Source: Paludibacteraceae bacterium
GTDB taxonomy: Bacteria; Bacteroidota; Bacteroidia; Bacteroidales; Paludibacteraceae
Length of the DNA stretch: 55,158 nt
Assembly: GCA_024405895.1 (NCBI GenBank)
Contig: JAKSNW010000013.1
Location: forward strand, 1 to 55,158
Direction of reading: 5' to 3'
Positions 25,389 through 35,118 of the stretch are shown here, one piece after another (position 1 is the first letter of the stretch; every line of letters starts with the position of its first letter). A program made the translations under genes and the position numbers. Under the pieces are notes generated by a model. That model did no database searches, was not told the origin of the DNA, and saw nothing but the letters and a program-made list of their open reading frames with translations.

Positions 25389-27245
25389 TTATTTGTAGCG
25401 AACAGGTGATGAGAAGGCTTGGCCGTTCCAGTGGATGAGGTAGTTGTTGATGTTGACGTAGTGTTTTCCGTAGCGTTCACGCATGAAGGCAAAAGACGAC
25501 TGCAACATCTTGCTCTGTACGTTAGGCTCCTGAATGGAGACGCCGTTGGATGTGTGGCGTGCAGCATGACCGAAATACATCATGATGTCGTAGCCAAGGA
25601 GGTCGTAGTTAGGTGTCTCGGCAGCTGATGGACGAGAGCCGAACCACTCGGCATATTTAGCGTTGTAGGTAACGGTGGCACGAGGTGCAAAGAGGGTGAA
25701 ATAGTAGGCATCCTGCATGCGACCAAGCAATGAACTCCACTCCTCAAAGCCCCAGATGGTCTGATAGGTGAGGTTGTTATCAACGAGTTGGTCGAGAACG
25801 AATTTGGCATCGCGTGTCTCGTTGGAGGCAATGAAGATGTTGCATTTGTTGCGGCCAATCAATGTGGCGATGGAGTCGGACTCGTAGTTGGTGATGGTAA
25901 TCTCGCGATAGCTGATTTTACGTTTCTGCAATGAACGAACCAGTTCAACAGCGAGGTTGTTGCCACGGTTGTTGCTATAAGGGAATTTGATGATGACGAA
26001 TGGTGCTTTGTCGCAGTTCTTGACGATGCGTTCTGCTACGATGGAGTACAACTCGCGGAAGGATGGGTTGAACTGGAAGACATACTCGTTGAGGTCCCAG
26101 TTGTTGATTTGCGAGGTGAACGGAATGACGGTGTAGATCTGATGCTGTTTGGCAAACTGTGAGACGTAAGGCACCTGAGCCTTGTAGGCAGGACCGATGA
26201 TGAGGTCCATGGTCTTCATGGCTGGTTCGTTGAGTGCAGAGAGCAACAAAGAGGTGTCTTTGCCGATATCGTAGGTGTAGACATCCAAGGTTACGCCACA
26301 AGATTTGAGTTCGTCCATGGCCAAGAGGGCGCCACGATAGAAAGAGACGAAACGCTCTGCAACACCATCGACGTCAACAGTCTCAGTCATCAAAGGGAGC
26401 AAGAGGGCTACTTTGAGACGATTGCCAGAGATGGTGCGATTGGACCATGATGGCAACTCTTCGGTGAAATTGGCAGAAGATTTTGAGTTAGAGCCCTGCG
26501 AAGTGACGCTGGCAAGTTTAGCTGTGGTACTTTCGCTGACATTATTACCCTTCACTGGCTCGGAAGTCTTGGAAGAAGAGTTGCCTTTCTGCTGCGATGT
26601 GGTGCGGGTTTCACTGACAGGAATGAGGATGCGCTGTCCCTCTTTCACATGTTCGGTGAGTCCAGGGTTGAGAGCCAACACTTCGTTCATGTCTACATTA
26701 TACTGACGGCAGATGCTGTAGAGTGTCTCTTTGTGTTTCACGACATGTTCGCGTGTAGACTTCACGGTCACACTCTTAGGTGCAGCGCTTTGCGCATTGC
26801 CTTTGCCGGCAACAGGAATCTTCAAGACGTCGCCGACCTTGATGCCGTTCTCACAGCCAGGGTTGTGTGCTTTGATTTGTTCGATGCTGACGCCATAGAT
26901 CTTAGAGATGGCATAGAGTGTCTGCTGTGGCAACACGGTGTGACGGATGATGTGTCCGTTGGTGTTGGTGGTGTCAGCAGTAGCCATTGAGGCAGTTCTG
27001 CCTGAGTTCATAGCAGGGACAAGGATTTCCTGTCCGACCTGAATTTCAGGCACGAGTCCTGGATTGGCTTCGTGCAGTTCTGCCTGTGTGACATTGAACT
27101 TACGGCCAATAGCAAACAAGCCGTCGCCAGCTTCTACGGTGTAGACGTAATAAGATTTACTACCGATGGTACGGGTTGGATAGTCCTGTCCGTAAGCCAC
27201 CAAGCTCAACAGGGAGCAAAGAAGTAGAAATATTGTTTTCTTCAT
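25389..27245 (-). CDS. Exported LysM protein fused to a type-1 periplasmic-binding fold
   Basis: A 618-residue protein with signal peptide MKKTIFLLLCSLLSLVAYGQ. Three LysM repeats follow (about 30-78, 95-140 and 165-210; each with the pattern YxVxxGDxLxxIxxxxxV...NPG...GQxIxIP), which bind peptidoglycan. After a Ser/Thr/Asn-rich linker, residues about 280-600 form a type-1 periplasmic-binding-like domain (KVALLLPLM, YRGALLAMDELKSCGVTLDVYTYD, DLIIGPAYKAQVPYVSQFA). This resembles LpoA-like or Leu/Ile/Val-binding folds, but attached to the wall. Such fusions are common in Bacteroidales and their ligand is unknown. It lies between a USP-like protein gene and a barrel gene in the envelope operon. 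Confidence 0.87.
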   Translation of the reverse strand: MKKTIFLLLCSLLSLVAYGQDYPTRTIGSKSYYVYTVEAGDGLFAIGRKFNVTQAELHEANPGLVPEIQVGQEILVPAMNSGRTASMATADTTNTNGHIIRHTVLPQQTLYAISKIYGVSIEQIKAHNPGCENGIKVGDVLKIPVAGKGNAQSAAPKSVTVKSTREHVVKHKETLYSICRQYNVDMNEVLALNPGLTEHVKEGQRILIPVSETRTTSQQKGNSSSKTSEPVKGNNVSESTTAKLASVTSQGSNSKSSANFTEELPSWSNRTISGNRLKVALLLPLMTETVDVDGVAERFVSFYRGALLAMDELKSCGVTLDVYTYDIGKDTSLLLSALNEPAMKTMDLIIGPAYKAQVPYVSQFAKQHQIYTVIPFTSQINNWDLNEYVFQFNPSFRELYSIVAERIVKNCDKAPFVIIKFPYSNNRGNNLAVELVRSLQKRKISYREITITNYESDSIATLIGRNKCNIFIASNETRDAKFVLDQLVDNNLTYQTIWGFEEWSSLLGRMQDAYYFTLFAPRATVTYNAKYAEWFGSRPSAAETPNYDLLGYDIMMYFGHAARHTSNGVSIQEPNVQSKMLQSSFAFMRERYGKHYVNINNYLIHWNGQAFSSPVRYK

Positions 27246-27277
27246 AGTGAACTGTTGTATTCTTCTCAGGGTTTATA

Positions 27278-27976
27278 TCAATCGCACAGCGAATAGAGGT
27301 CGCCACGCGGGTTTATCAACATAACAGGTACAGACGATTGCTTGAGTATCTTCTTCTCTTTGCAGCCGAAGAGGATATCGTCGAGTCCGTATTCGCGAGA
27401 GGCTGTAACGATGGAGAGTCCGCACTGATGTGCAGGGGCAGCCAGTGTTGCTTCAATCTCGATTTTCTCGCTGTTTTTCTCACCTTGTTGCTCTGTGTAG
27501 TGAAGAGAGAAGGTGTCGAGCAGTTTGGTTATGGCAGCGATGTTGCGACGTGCCTTTGAGCCATAGTCTTTCGGAGCGAAGATGAGTATCTCCGAATGGA
27601 AGAACCGACCGAATGCAGCAGCAAACTGTCCTTTCTCTTTCTCTTCCATGAGGAAGGTGACAGGCAAGGCGATACGCTGCAAGGCGATAGGCTGTCCTTC
27701 ACGCACCATGAGGTATGGGACACGCAGTTCGCGACATTTGTCGAGGAGGAACTGCAGGTGCTTGTTACCCACCATCTCAAAGACAAGAACAGCAACATCT
27801 TTCTCTTCAACGAAGTCGTTGAGGAGGTTCCATTGCGTCAGTGGGTCGCCTGTGCCAGTGCATTCGACATCCAGACAGCGTGATTCGTAATGAAACGCTT
27901 CTGCCAAAGCATCTGCCCATTGTTTGGCGGCGTCGATGCCTGTGACGTTACTATGTATATAATATATCGGTCTCAT
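27278..27976 (-). CDS. Universal-stress-protein-like protein
   Basis: A 232-residue cytoplasmic protein without signal peptide. Two alpha/beta halves are visible: residues 1-95 with a flavodoxin-like rhythm (VAVLVFEMVGNKHLQFLLDKCRELRVPYLMVR) and residues about 100-225 ending in SSVPVMLINPRGD, the usual final strand of USP domains. The ATP-binding GxxGxx(9)GS signature is not obvious, so if it is a USP it may be the non-ATP-binding kind. It sits between the OstA-like gene (1 nt apart) and the LysM gene (32 nt). Assignment is moderate. Confidence 0.55.
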   Translation of the reverse strand: MRPIYYIHSNVTGIDAAKQWADALAEAFHYESRCLDVECTGTGDPLTQWNLLNDFVEEKDVAVLVFEMVGNKHLQFLLDKCRELRVPYLMVREGQPIALQRIALPVTFLMEEKEKGQFAAAFGRFFHSEILIFAPKDYGSKARRNIAAITKLLDTFSLHYTEQQGEKNSEKIEIEATLAAPAHQCGLSIVTASREYGLDDILFGCKEKKILKQSSVPVMLINPRGDLYSLCD

Positions 27977-27978
27977 GT

Positions 27979-29982
27979 TTATCTTTCCATTGGACGGAGT
28001 GTGCCAGAGCCACCTCCGAAGCCACCACCAAGACTACCGCCCAAGCCAGATGATGCGCCATTGGCAGAGCCGAAGGAGCTACCAGAGCCGAAGCCGAAGC
28101 CAGAAGGACGCTGTTCGTCGTTGGAGTTGGTCTTGGCTTTCTCTTTTTCTTTCACTGCCTCAATCTCAGCAGCAGCCTCTTCATCTTTCTGAGCCTTGCG
28201 TGTGGTTTTCTTGCCGTTCTCACCTACATTGCCGCCTGTACGGTGATGGGTATGATCGTCACTACCCTCCTTGTCTGCAACGCCCGCAACAATTTTCGGA
28301 CTGTTAGGGCGGTAAAGGTCATTTTTGTCCAACGGTTTCTTTTCGATATGCCAGGAGTAGTTGGCAAGATACATCCTGTCGCTTGCCACCATATCCAACG
28401 GCAGACAAGAGCCCGAAGGTGCAGGATAGAAGACCAGTTTGTCGAGTTTCTCATCGATGATATAGGCACGGAGATAACTGCTCTCGATGGTATTCATGCC
28501 TATGATGCCACCGCCATCCTCTTCTGGGAAGAAGATACACTGGGCGTTGCCATTGACATCGACTTTCTCCAATTCATCATTGCGCATGTAGCCAACTATC
28601 TCTTTACCAGAAAGCTGGTTGTACATGGTAGAGTCAACCTCTTCGCATAGGAACGCCCGCCCGATGATACGAGCATAGTCGATGGAGTCGATGGAATAGA
28701 GACGGATGGTATCGCCTGTAATCTGACGTGCTTCACTCCAGATGATTGGCAGTTTCATGAGCTTGAGAACGGAGTCCTGCGTATTGAAGAACGCAGAGTC
28801 AGCCACACCTTGTACGTCGTTGCGATAGAGACGGACGTTAGGGAACGCCAAGACAACCTTGTAGGTGGTGTCCGTCATGACAGAATCGACAAGGATGGAG
28901 TCTTTCATCAAGTGAGTGTAGAGGGTATCGGCATGAAGGTAAAGGGTATCTGAAGAGGAATACTCAATGAGCAAGGCAGAGTCGGTGACGAGACCAACTT
29001 CGTCTTTCTCAATGTAGTAGCCATAGTTGCCGAAGAGCGACATATCGCGTGTAGTATCACGCAGTTCCACATGTCCGAAGCCTTCGCCTTTGCCATATTT
29101 ATTGTCGTAGAAGATGGTGTCGGCAATGAGATACTTGCCGCTGTCGTGCTTGACGCTGGAGTTATCCAACAACATCGACTGCTCGGTCTTGGTGTTATAC
29201 CATCCACGTTCGGTGACGATGTGTGTGGAGTCTTCGTAAAGAATGGTGGTAGGACCGAGAATAGTGGCAAGGTTGGTTTCGGTGTTGTAACGCAACGTGT
29301 CGCTTTGCATCAGCATGTCTTTATTGCGACCAACGACATTGCGCGTGAAGATAGCTGTCTTGCTGCTTGGATAATAGTGTCCGAGTTCTGATGTCAGCGT
29401 GTCTTCGTTGTTGTGGAGTTCACCACCATTGAAATAATAGCCTACGTCGTTTTGACGGTCGTAGTTCAAACTGTCGGTGATGAGTTCGACATCGCGATTG
29501 ACCATGCGCACATCGCCACGGAGTCGAGCCATCTTCTCATTGCCAGAATAGGTCAGACTCTTGCCATAGATGGCCAACGTGTCGCCTTGCAGAATGCGGA
29601 TATGACCGTAAGCAATGAAGGAGTTGTCGTTCTGGAAGAAATAGGCAGAGTCGCAATAGAGGAAGGCATCGTCATGACGGAAGCAGACGTCGTCGACCAG
29701 TAATTGTGCATCAGGCATTTCAACCTCGTTGTACAACATCTGCATGGCATGTTCGAGATAGACGTAGGTGACGTTAGCATTCGAATTGCCTGATTTGTTG
29801 CTCGGTTTCCTTGTGACTGCTGATGGTGGTTTGATGTTCGACTGCTGTATCACAGGCACTGAACGCGGTTGAGGACGCTTCGATGCCCTTGGATTGACAG
29901 TCAAGGTCGTAGCTTTGGGTTGTGCAACCATAGAGCCACACAAGACAAACAAACAGGCTATAACCGTCAACAGGTGTTTCAT
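27979..29982 (-). CDS. OstA/LptA-like periplasmic protein with Gly-rich tail
   Basis: A 667-residue exported protein (signal peptide ending SMVAQ). Residues about 70-420 are repeating beta units with OstA/LptA character (DDAFLYCDSAYFFQNDNSFIAYGHIRI, LAIYGKSLTYSGNEKMARLRGDVRM, LITDSLNYD), the fold that carries lipopolysaccharide across the periplasm. A charged linker (about 575-620, KEKEKAKTNSNDE) leads to a glycine/serine-rich tail (GFGFGSGSSFGSANGASSGL) that is not part of the fold. It is flanked by a SurA-like foldase gene (4 nt) and the USP-like gene (2 nt). A role in LPS or outer-membrane lipid transport is a family-based inference; LptD lies about 21 kb away. Confidence 0.82.
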   Translation of the reverse strand: MKHLLTVIACLFVLCGSMVAQPKATTLTVNPRASKRPQPRSVPVIQQSNIKPPSAVTRKPSNKSGNSNANVTYVYLEHAMQMLYNEVEMPDAQLLVDDVCFRHDDAFLYCDSAYFFQNDNSFIAYGHIRILQGDTLAIYGKSLTYSGNEKMARLRGDVRMVNRDVELITDSLNYDRQNDVGYYFNGGELHNNEDTLTSELGHYYPSSKTAIFTRNVVGRNKDMLMQSDTLRYNTETNLATILGPTTILYEDSTHIVTERGWYNTKTEQSMLLDNSSVKHDSGKYLIADTIFYDNKYGKGEGFGHVELRDTTRDMSLFGNYGYYIEKDEVGLVTDSALLIEYSSSDTLYLHADTLYTHLMKDSILVDSVMTDTTYKVVLAFPNVRLYRNDVQGVADSAFFNTQDSVLKLMKLPIIWSEARQITGDTIRLYSIDSIDYARIIGRAFLCEEVDSTMYNQLSGKEIVGYMRNDELEKVDVNGNAQCIFFPEEDGGGIIGMNTIESSYLRAYIIDEKLDKLVFYPAPSGSCLPLDMVASDRMYLANYSWHIEKKPLDKNDLYRPNSPKIVAGVADKEGSDDHTHHRTGGNVGENGKKTTRKAQKDEEAAAEIEAVKEKEKAKTNSNDEQRPSGFGFGSGSSFGSANGASSGLGGSLGGGFGGGSGTLRPMER

Positions 29983-29986
29983 TGTC

Positions 29987-31342
29987 TTATTCTTCTTTCA
30001 ACCAACCACGATGTTCATAGGTGCAGTTGCGCCATTCTGGGTCGATGTAGATGTATGTATCTTGGATTTTCTCGTCAATCCATTTGTTGACGGCTTCTTC
30101 GCTCTTCTCTGACTCACAGTATTGTTTGAGCAACTGATAGTCGTCGTTCATGTTGGCTTTATGTGCCTCTTTTTTCTGTTTGAGTTTCACTACCACATAG
30201 ACTTCACGACCCAGTTTGGTGTCCATCATGGTAAATGGTTCAGACACCTCGCCGACTTTCATCTTGTTGATGTTCTTAGCCACTTCCTGTGGGAGGTCTT
30301 TCATCTCAAATTTGGTGGAGCCGTTGTTCTCGTTAGCCATCAAGCCACCGTTCATACGGGTGTTCTTGTCGGCAGAAAACATGGCAGCAGCTTCTTCGAA
30401 TGTCATCTTACCAGTGCGAACGATATTAGCCACGCTGTCGAGTTTCTCGAGGGTGTTTCGTTTTATCTCAAAGGAGACTTTAGGACGAAGAAGGATATGA
30501 CGTGCGTGAACGCGATCGCCACGACGTTCAACCAATTGGATGATGTGATAACCGAACTCAGTCTCTACGACGCGTGATACCTTGCCAGGCTCAGAGAGGG
30601 CAAATGCGACGTTGCTGAACGGAGCTACCATCATGCCACGACCAAAGAATCCGAGGTCGCCACCTTGAGAGGCAGATGCCTCGTCTTCTGAATAAAGACG
30701 TGCCAACATGGTGAAGTCTGTCTTACCGCTATTGACACGGTCGGCCATCTCACGGAGACGATTCTTCACTGCCTCACGTTCTTCAACAGGAATGATAGGG
30801 TCCATAGTGATTATCTCGACTTCAACAGTAGCCGGTACCATAGGCACGCTGTCTTGTGGCAAACGGCTGAAGTATTTACGTACATCAGCAGGTGTCACGG
30901 TGATATTGCCCACGAGTTTCGACTGAATCTGCTGAGCAATCATCTGGTCGCGAACGACATCGCGAAGATCTTCGCGCAACTGAGAGAGTGGTTTACCGAA
31001 GTACTCCTCTACTTTCTCTTTAGAGCCGATTTCACTCAGGAAATAGTTGACACGCATGGCAACCTGAGATTCCACTTGTCCATCAGATACAACGATACTG
31101 TCGAGCATAGCCTGATGAAGGAAGAGTTTCTGAATAGCCAACTGCTCAGGAATGATGCAGTATGGGTCGCCGGAATAACGTGTGCCTTCAAACTGAGCAC
31201 GAACACGCTGTTCCTCTACTTCGGAACGCATGATGGCATTGTCGCCGACAATCCAGACCACGCCGTCCACCATGTTACTTTGTGCTGACACACCAAGGGT
31301 TGCCATGCACAAGAGTCCCAATAATTTATGTTTAAGATTCAT
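29987..31342 (-). CDS. SurA-like periplasmic peptidyl-prolyl isomerase
   Basis: A 451-residue exported chaperone. Signal peptide (residues 1-20, ending GVSAQ), then a SurA N-terminal chaperone segment (VWIVGDNAIMRSEVEEQ), then two parvulin domains at about 175-275 (ending VSRVVETEFGYHIIQLVERRGD) and 278-390 (HARHILLRPK). It should guide outer-membrane proteins through the periplasm, suiting an operon with an OstA-like protein and a barrel. It lies 42 nt after the second parvulin gene. The second domain has a weakened end (MMDTKLGREVYVVVKLKQK), so one isomerase site may be inactive; binding alone can suffice in SurA. Confidence 0.88.
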   Translation of the reverse strand: MNLKHKLLGLLCMATLGVSAQSNMVDGVVWIVGDNAIMRSEVEEQRVRAQFEGTRYSGDPYCIIPEQLAIQKLFLHQAMLDSIVVSDGQVESQVAMRVNYFLSEIGSKEKVEEYFGKPLSQLREDLRDVVRDQMIAQQIQSKLVGNITVTPADVRKYFSRLPQDSVPMVPATVEVEIITMDPIIPVEEREAVKNRLREMADRVNSGKTDFTMLARLYSEDEASASQGGDLGFFGRGMMVAPFSNVAFALSEPGKVSRVVETEFGYHIIQLVERRGDRVHARHILLRPKVSFEIKRNTLEKLDSVANIVRTGKMTFEEAAAMFSADKNTRMNGGLMANENNGSTKFEMKDLPQEVAKNINKMKVGEVSEPFTMMDTKLGREVYVVVKLKQKKEAHKANMNDDYQLLKQYCESEKSEEAVNKWIDEKIQDTYIYIDPEWRNCTYEHRGWLKEE

Positions 31343-31384
31343 CGTCTTATATATTTTCTTGTTTTCAAGAGCCTAAGCTCACAC

Positions 31385-33334
31385 TTATTTTATCGTTCTT
31401 ACCATGTCTTTGTAGACTACAGTCTGTATCTCACGCTCAAGGCGTTTTACCCATTGTTCCTCAAGGTAGTTCTGATAGTCTGTTATTACAGCACCACGTA
31501 CATCGGTGTAAACCTCAGGAATACGGATGACATTGCCGTAAGTAAAGACGAATGGCAATTCTTTTGGCAAGGTTGGGTCGTCAGGCACGTTCTGTTTGAA
31601 GACATAACGGTCAATGACTTTGTTTTCGCCTTGTTTCCAAAGACCTATGATGGTTTCGACATATTTTGTGGTGTCGAGGTTGATACGTGTAGAAAGGTAT
31701 GAGTTGATAGAGTCCTTTGGTGCAGTTTCCAACAGACGTTTAACAATCTTACCGGTCTGTTTGTCCTTGCAGCAGCAAATACGACCTTTGAAATGTGGTT
31801 CTTTCCAGACATAGTCGCCTTGATGTTCCTTAAAGAACTTAGACAAGCCGGCAGTATCCTGTGTGGCTTTATCCCAGACTTCATGGCTTGAGACATTGAA
31901 CAAGAGGATGCCATCATGATACTCTTTCAAGAGGTAACGCAGTTCTGGGTATTTGCCTTCAAGTTGTGAGTCTTCATAAGCCAAAATCTCCTGAGCTACG
32001 AAACGGTTCCAATGGGCTTGCATCTCGTCTTTATTCAAAGCATTTTTCTCTGGTGTGACACGCTTGAGATAAGCCGCAAAGTCTTTCTGTGTCAATGAAC
32101 GGTTGCTGAAGGTTGCAAGTGTTGATGTCAAGGTTTTTACCTTGAAGTCGTAGTCCTTTGTGTTTACTTTCAAGCCGTTGAGCGCTGTTACCAAACGACT
32201 CCAACTGTTTTTGTCGAAGAGGAAGTTATATTCTTTCTTCAACTTCTCCACAAGGTATTGTTGCACGATCATCGTACGGCCATCGTACTCCATCATCTTA
32301 CGGATATTGTCTTTCTGGTCTTCAAATGAATCGATTCCTTTTCTATCCAAGAGTTTAATGATATGCCAACCGAAAGCGGTTTTCACAGGCTCGCTGACAT
32401 CGCCGATGGCCTTGAGGTTGAAAGCTGCGGTTTCAAACTCACGCACCATCATGCCTACGCCAAACCAAGAGACATCGCCACCGATGGTAGCAGAACGAGG
32501 GTCTTCAGACATTTCATTCGCCACTGTCTCAAATGACTTGCCACCCTTCAGTTCGTTTTGCGCTTTCACGATTTTATCATAAGCACGACGCTGCTCTTCG
32601 GCACTCATATTCTCTTCGCAACGAACGAAGATGTGAGCACAACGAATCTTGCCGTGTGCTTTGGCACGGTCGAGTACTTTAATCAAATAGTAGGCATTGC
32701 CCACACGGATTGGCTTTGAAACGCTACCAACAGGAGTGTTGTAGATGGCGTTCTCTAATGGATAAACTGCCATGCCACCAGTGAACCATCCGAGATAGCC
32801 GTCAGGTTGACCGTTAACGGTCTCGTCCATCACCTCTTGGGCAAGTTTTGAGAAGTCTTCCTTCTGAGCACGTTTTCTGATGTCCATAGCTTGTTGATAG
32901 ACAGCCAGAGTATCTTTTGCTGTATAATTGGCAGGCAGACGTAAAAGAATGTGCTGAACCTGCACGTCTTCTTTCATGCGGTTGTAAGCCTCATGATAGA
33001 GTGAGTCTTCTGCATGTTTGTCTGTCAGATAAGGGAGAACCAGTTGGGCACGGTAGTTCTTATACTCACTGACAAATGCTTTTACTGTATCCAAACCGAG
33101 ACGCTCTGCAGCAGCGACTTTCAATTGGAAACGACGGTAGAGTTCTGCATATTCCTCTACGGTCTTGCGTCTCTCGTTATAGCTGCTGGCATTGTTTTTG
33201 AGATAAGCATACTGCAGTTCCGAACGGGTGATTTTCTTGTCACCGATTTCCATCACAACAGGGTCTACTTTCTGGGCAGAAAGTGTGACCATGCCGCAAA
33301 GCAGAAGTATTAAAAGCCAAAGTTTCTTCATCAC
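31385..33334 (-). CDS. PpiC-type (parvulin) periplasmic peptidyl-prolyl isomerase
   Basis: A 649-residue exported foldase (MMKKLWLLILLLCGMVTLSA; ATG at 33334 or 33331). An N-terminal chaperone helix region precedes two parvulin domains, about 120-225 (VQHILLRLPANY ... GNAYYLIKVLDRA) and 228-335 (CAHIFVRCEENM ... TAFGWHIIKLLDRKG). A further roughly 300-residue helical C-terminal part has no motif I recognise. It starts 3 nt past the gpmI stop and precedes the SurA-like gene, so two foldases are made from one transcript. Confidence 0.87.
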   Translation of the reverse strand: MMKKLWLLILLLCGMVTLSAQKVDPVVMEIGDKKITRSELQYAYLKNNASSYNERRKTVEEYAELYRRFQLKVAAAERLGLDTVKAFVSEYKNYRAQLVLPYLTDKHAEDSLYHEAYNRMKEDVQVQHILLRLPANYTAKDTLAVYQQAMDIRKRAQKEDFSKLAQEVMDETVNGQPDGYLGWFTGGMAVYPLENAIYNTPVGSVSKPIRVGNAYYLIKVLDRAKAHGKIRCAHIFVRCEENMSAEEQRRAYDKIVKAQNELKGGKSFETVANEMSEDPRSATIGGDVSWFGVGMMVREFETAAFNLKAIGDVSEPVKTAFGWHIIKLLDRKGIDSFEDQKDNIRKMMEYDGRTMIVQQYLVEKLKKEYNFLFDKNSWSRLVTALNGLKVNTKDYDFKVKTLTSTLATFSNRSLTQKDFAAYLKRVTPEKNALNKDEMQAHWNRFVAQEILAYEDSQLEGKYPELRYLLKEYHDGILLFNVSSHEVWDKATQDTAGLSKFFKEHQGDYVWKEPHFKGRICCCKDKQTGKIVKRLLETAPKDSINSYLSTRINLDTTKYVETIIGLWKQGENKVIDRYVFKQNVPDDPTLPKELPFVFTYGNVIRIPEVYTDVRGAVITDYQNYLEEQWVKRLEREIQTVVYKDMVRTIK

Positions 33335-33337
33335 TAA

Positions 33338-34855
33338 TTATTTGATTAAGGAGTGACCTGTCATTTCTTGAGGTTGTTCCAATCCGAGGATAGCCAACAG
33401 AGAAGGTGCCACGTCAGCAAGTTTGCCGTCTACGACATGAGCATCTTTATTGTTTGAGATATATACGAATGGAACAGGGTTGAGTGAGTGAGCCGTATTT
33501 GGTGTGCCGTCGGCATTTTGAGCTTGGTCGGCATTGCCATGGTCGGCAATCACAATGGTTTCATAGCCATGTGCCTTGGCAGCCTCGATGGTATCGTGCA
33601 GGCAAGCATCCACAGCAACAACAGCTTTTTCGATTGCTTCATAAACACCGGTATGACCTACCATATCACCGTTGGCATAGTTTACAACGATGAAGTCATA
33701 TTGTTCAGTAGCAATAGCGTCTACCAGTTTGTCCTTCACTTCGTAGGCACTCATCTCTGGTTTAAGGTCATAGGTCTGCACTTTTGGCGATGGAACCAGA
33801 ATACGGTCCTCACCATCAAATGGTGTTTCTCTGCCACCGTTAAGGAAGAATGTCACATGGGCATATTTCTCAGTCTCTGCAATATGCAGTTGTTTGAGGT
33901 TCTTTTTAGAAAGATACTCTCCGAGGGTGTTCGCCACGTTCTCTTTATCGAAGAGGATATGGACGTTTTTGAATGTGGCATCGTATGGAGTCATGCAGCA
34001 ATAGTGCAAGCCTGGAACCATTGTCATTTCCTGCTCTGGGAAATCTTGCTGTGTCAATGCCATGGTGATTTCCTTGGCACGATCGTTACGGTAGTTGAAG
34101 AAGATGACCACATCGCCTTCTGAGATAGTGGCAACAGGTTGATTGCCATTCATGATAACGACAGGTTTCACAAACTCGTCGGTCACGCCATCATCGTATG
34201 ATTTCTTGACAGCATCGACTGGATCAGTAGCTTGAGTGCCGACGCCTTTAACCAAAAGGCGGTATGCTTCTGCTATACGGTCCCAACGTTTGTCGCGATC
34301 CATGGCATAGAAACGGCCAATGACAGAGGCAATCTGACCACCATTGTTTTGCAGATGATTTTTCAGTTGTTCTACAAAACCAGCACCGCTACGAGGGTCG
34401 GTGTCACGTCCATCCAGGAATGCATGTACATAGGGCTTAAGTCCATTGGCAGCAACCACATCGGTCAGACGGAGCAGATGCTCCAGTGAGCTATGAACAC
34501 CACCCGTTGAAACCAAACCCATCAGATGAACCTGTTTTTTATTGGCGTTAGCATAAGCAAGCGCTTCAACTAAGGCTTTATTCTGAGCGATGGAGCCATC
34601 AGCACATGCGCGGTTGATTTTAACCAAATCTTGATAAACCACACGACCAGCACCAATGTTCAAGTGTCCAACTTCAGAGTTGCCCATCTGTCCGTCAGGC
34701 AATCCGACGTTTTCACCAGATGCCTGCAGTTGGGAGTGTGGATATTGTTTGAGCAACGCATCATAGTATGGCGTTGGCGTTACGCTAATCACATCATCGT
34801 GGCGACCAGAGCCAATGCCCCAGCCATCACATATTATAAGCAATGCTTTTTTCAT
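33338..34855 (-). CDS. gpmI: 2,3-bisphosphoglycerate-independent phosphoglycerate mutase
   Basis: About 505 residues from the ATG at 34855 ([15 protein letters not shown]); a start four codons upstream is possible but less conserved. It interconverts 3- and 2-phosphoglycerate in glycolysis using two metal ions. The N-terminal metal site (ICDGWG), the catalytic serine ([14 protein letters not shown]), the GVHSS loop with DGRDTDP, and the C-terminal metal ligands ([28 protein letters not shown]) are all present. Length is typical. It heads the seven-gene minus-strand envelope operon, 75-105 nt downstream of a strong promoter. A glycolytic gene leading an envelope operon is odd but may only set expression level. 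Confidence 0.96.
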   Translation of the reverse strand: MKKALLIICDGWGIGSGRHDDVISVTPTPYYDALLKQYPHSQLQASGENVGLPDGQMGNSEVGHLNIGAGRVVYQDLVKINRACADGSIAQNKALVEALAYANANKKQVHLMGLVSTGGVHSSLEHLLRLTDVVAANGLKPYVHAFLDGRDTDPRSGAGFVEQLKNHLQNNGGQIASVIGRFYAMDRDKRWDRIAEAYRLLVKGVGTQATDPVDAVKKSYDDGVTDEFVKPVVIMNGNQPVATISEGDVVIFFNYRNDRAKEITMALTQQDFPEQEMTMVPGLHYCCMTPYDATFKNVHILFDKENVANTLGEYLSKKNLKQLHIAETEKYAHVTFFLNGGRETPFDGEDRILVPSPKVQTYDLKPEMSAYEVKDKLVDAIATEQYDFIVVNYANGDMVGHTGVYEAIEKAVVAVDACLHDTIEAAKAHGYETIVIADHGNADQAQNADGTPNTAHSLNPVPFVYISNNKDAHVVDGKLADVAPSLLAILGLEQPQEMTGHSLIK

Positions 34856-34929
34856 TCTCTTAATCAATCATATAGACGCACAAAATACGCTTGCATCCAC
34901 AAGAGTACAAGTGCCTTTTTTACCAACTG

Positions 34930-34960
34930 CAAAGGTAATGAAAACACTGCGTTTTGCCAA
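34930..34960 (-). promoter_or_regulatory. Promoter of the gpmI-ppi-surA-ostA-usp-lysM-barrel operon
   Basis: Minus strand: TTG (34960-34958), 20-nt spacer, TACCTTTG (34937-34930). All intergenic gaps to 25381 are 45 nt or less and contain no terminator. Confidence 0.78.
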
Positions 34961-35060
34961 ACGAAAAGCGGTTTATTTTAAGCCGTTATGAGTAAGGACA
35001 TATGAGTAACACCTCTACCCTCGCATTTTCGGTTTTTCTACAGTAATATAAACATAAAAA

Positions 35061-35088
35061 GTCCCCGGGAGAATCATTCCCGAGGACT
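35061..35088 (-). terminator. Terminator of the beta-barrel pair
   Basis: GTCCCCGGGA pairs with TCCCGAGGAC (one mismatch), 31 nt past the stop at 35119, followed on the minus strand by TTTTTATGTTT. Confidence 0.7.
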
Positions 35089-35118
35089 CATTTATGATGT
35101 GTATGTATTATTGTTGCG

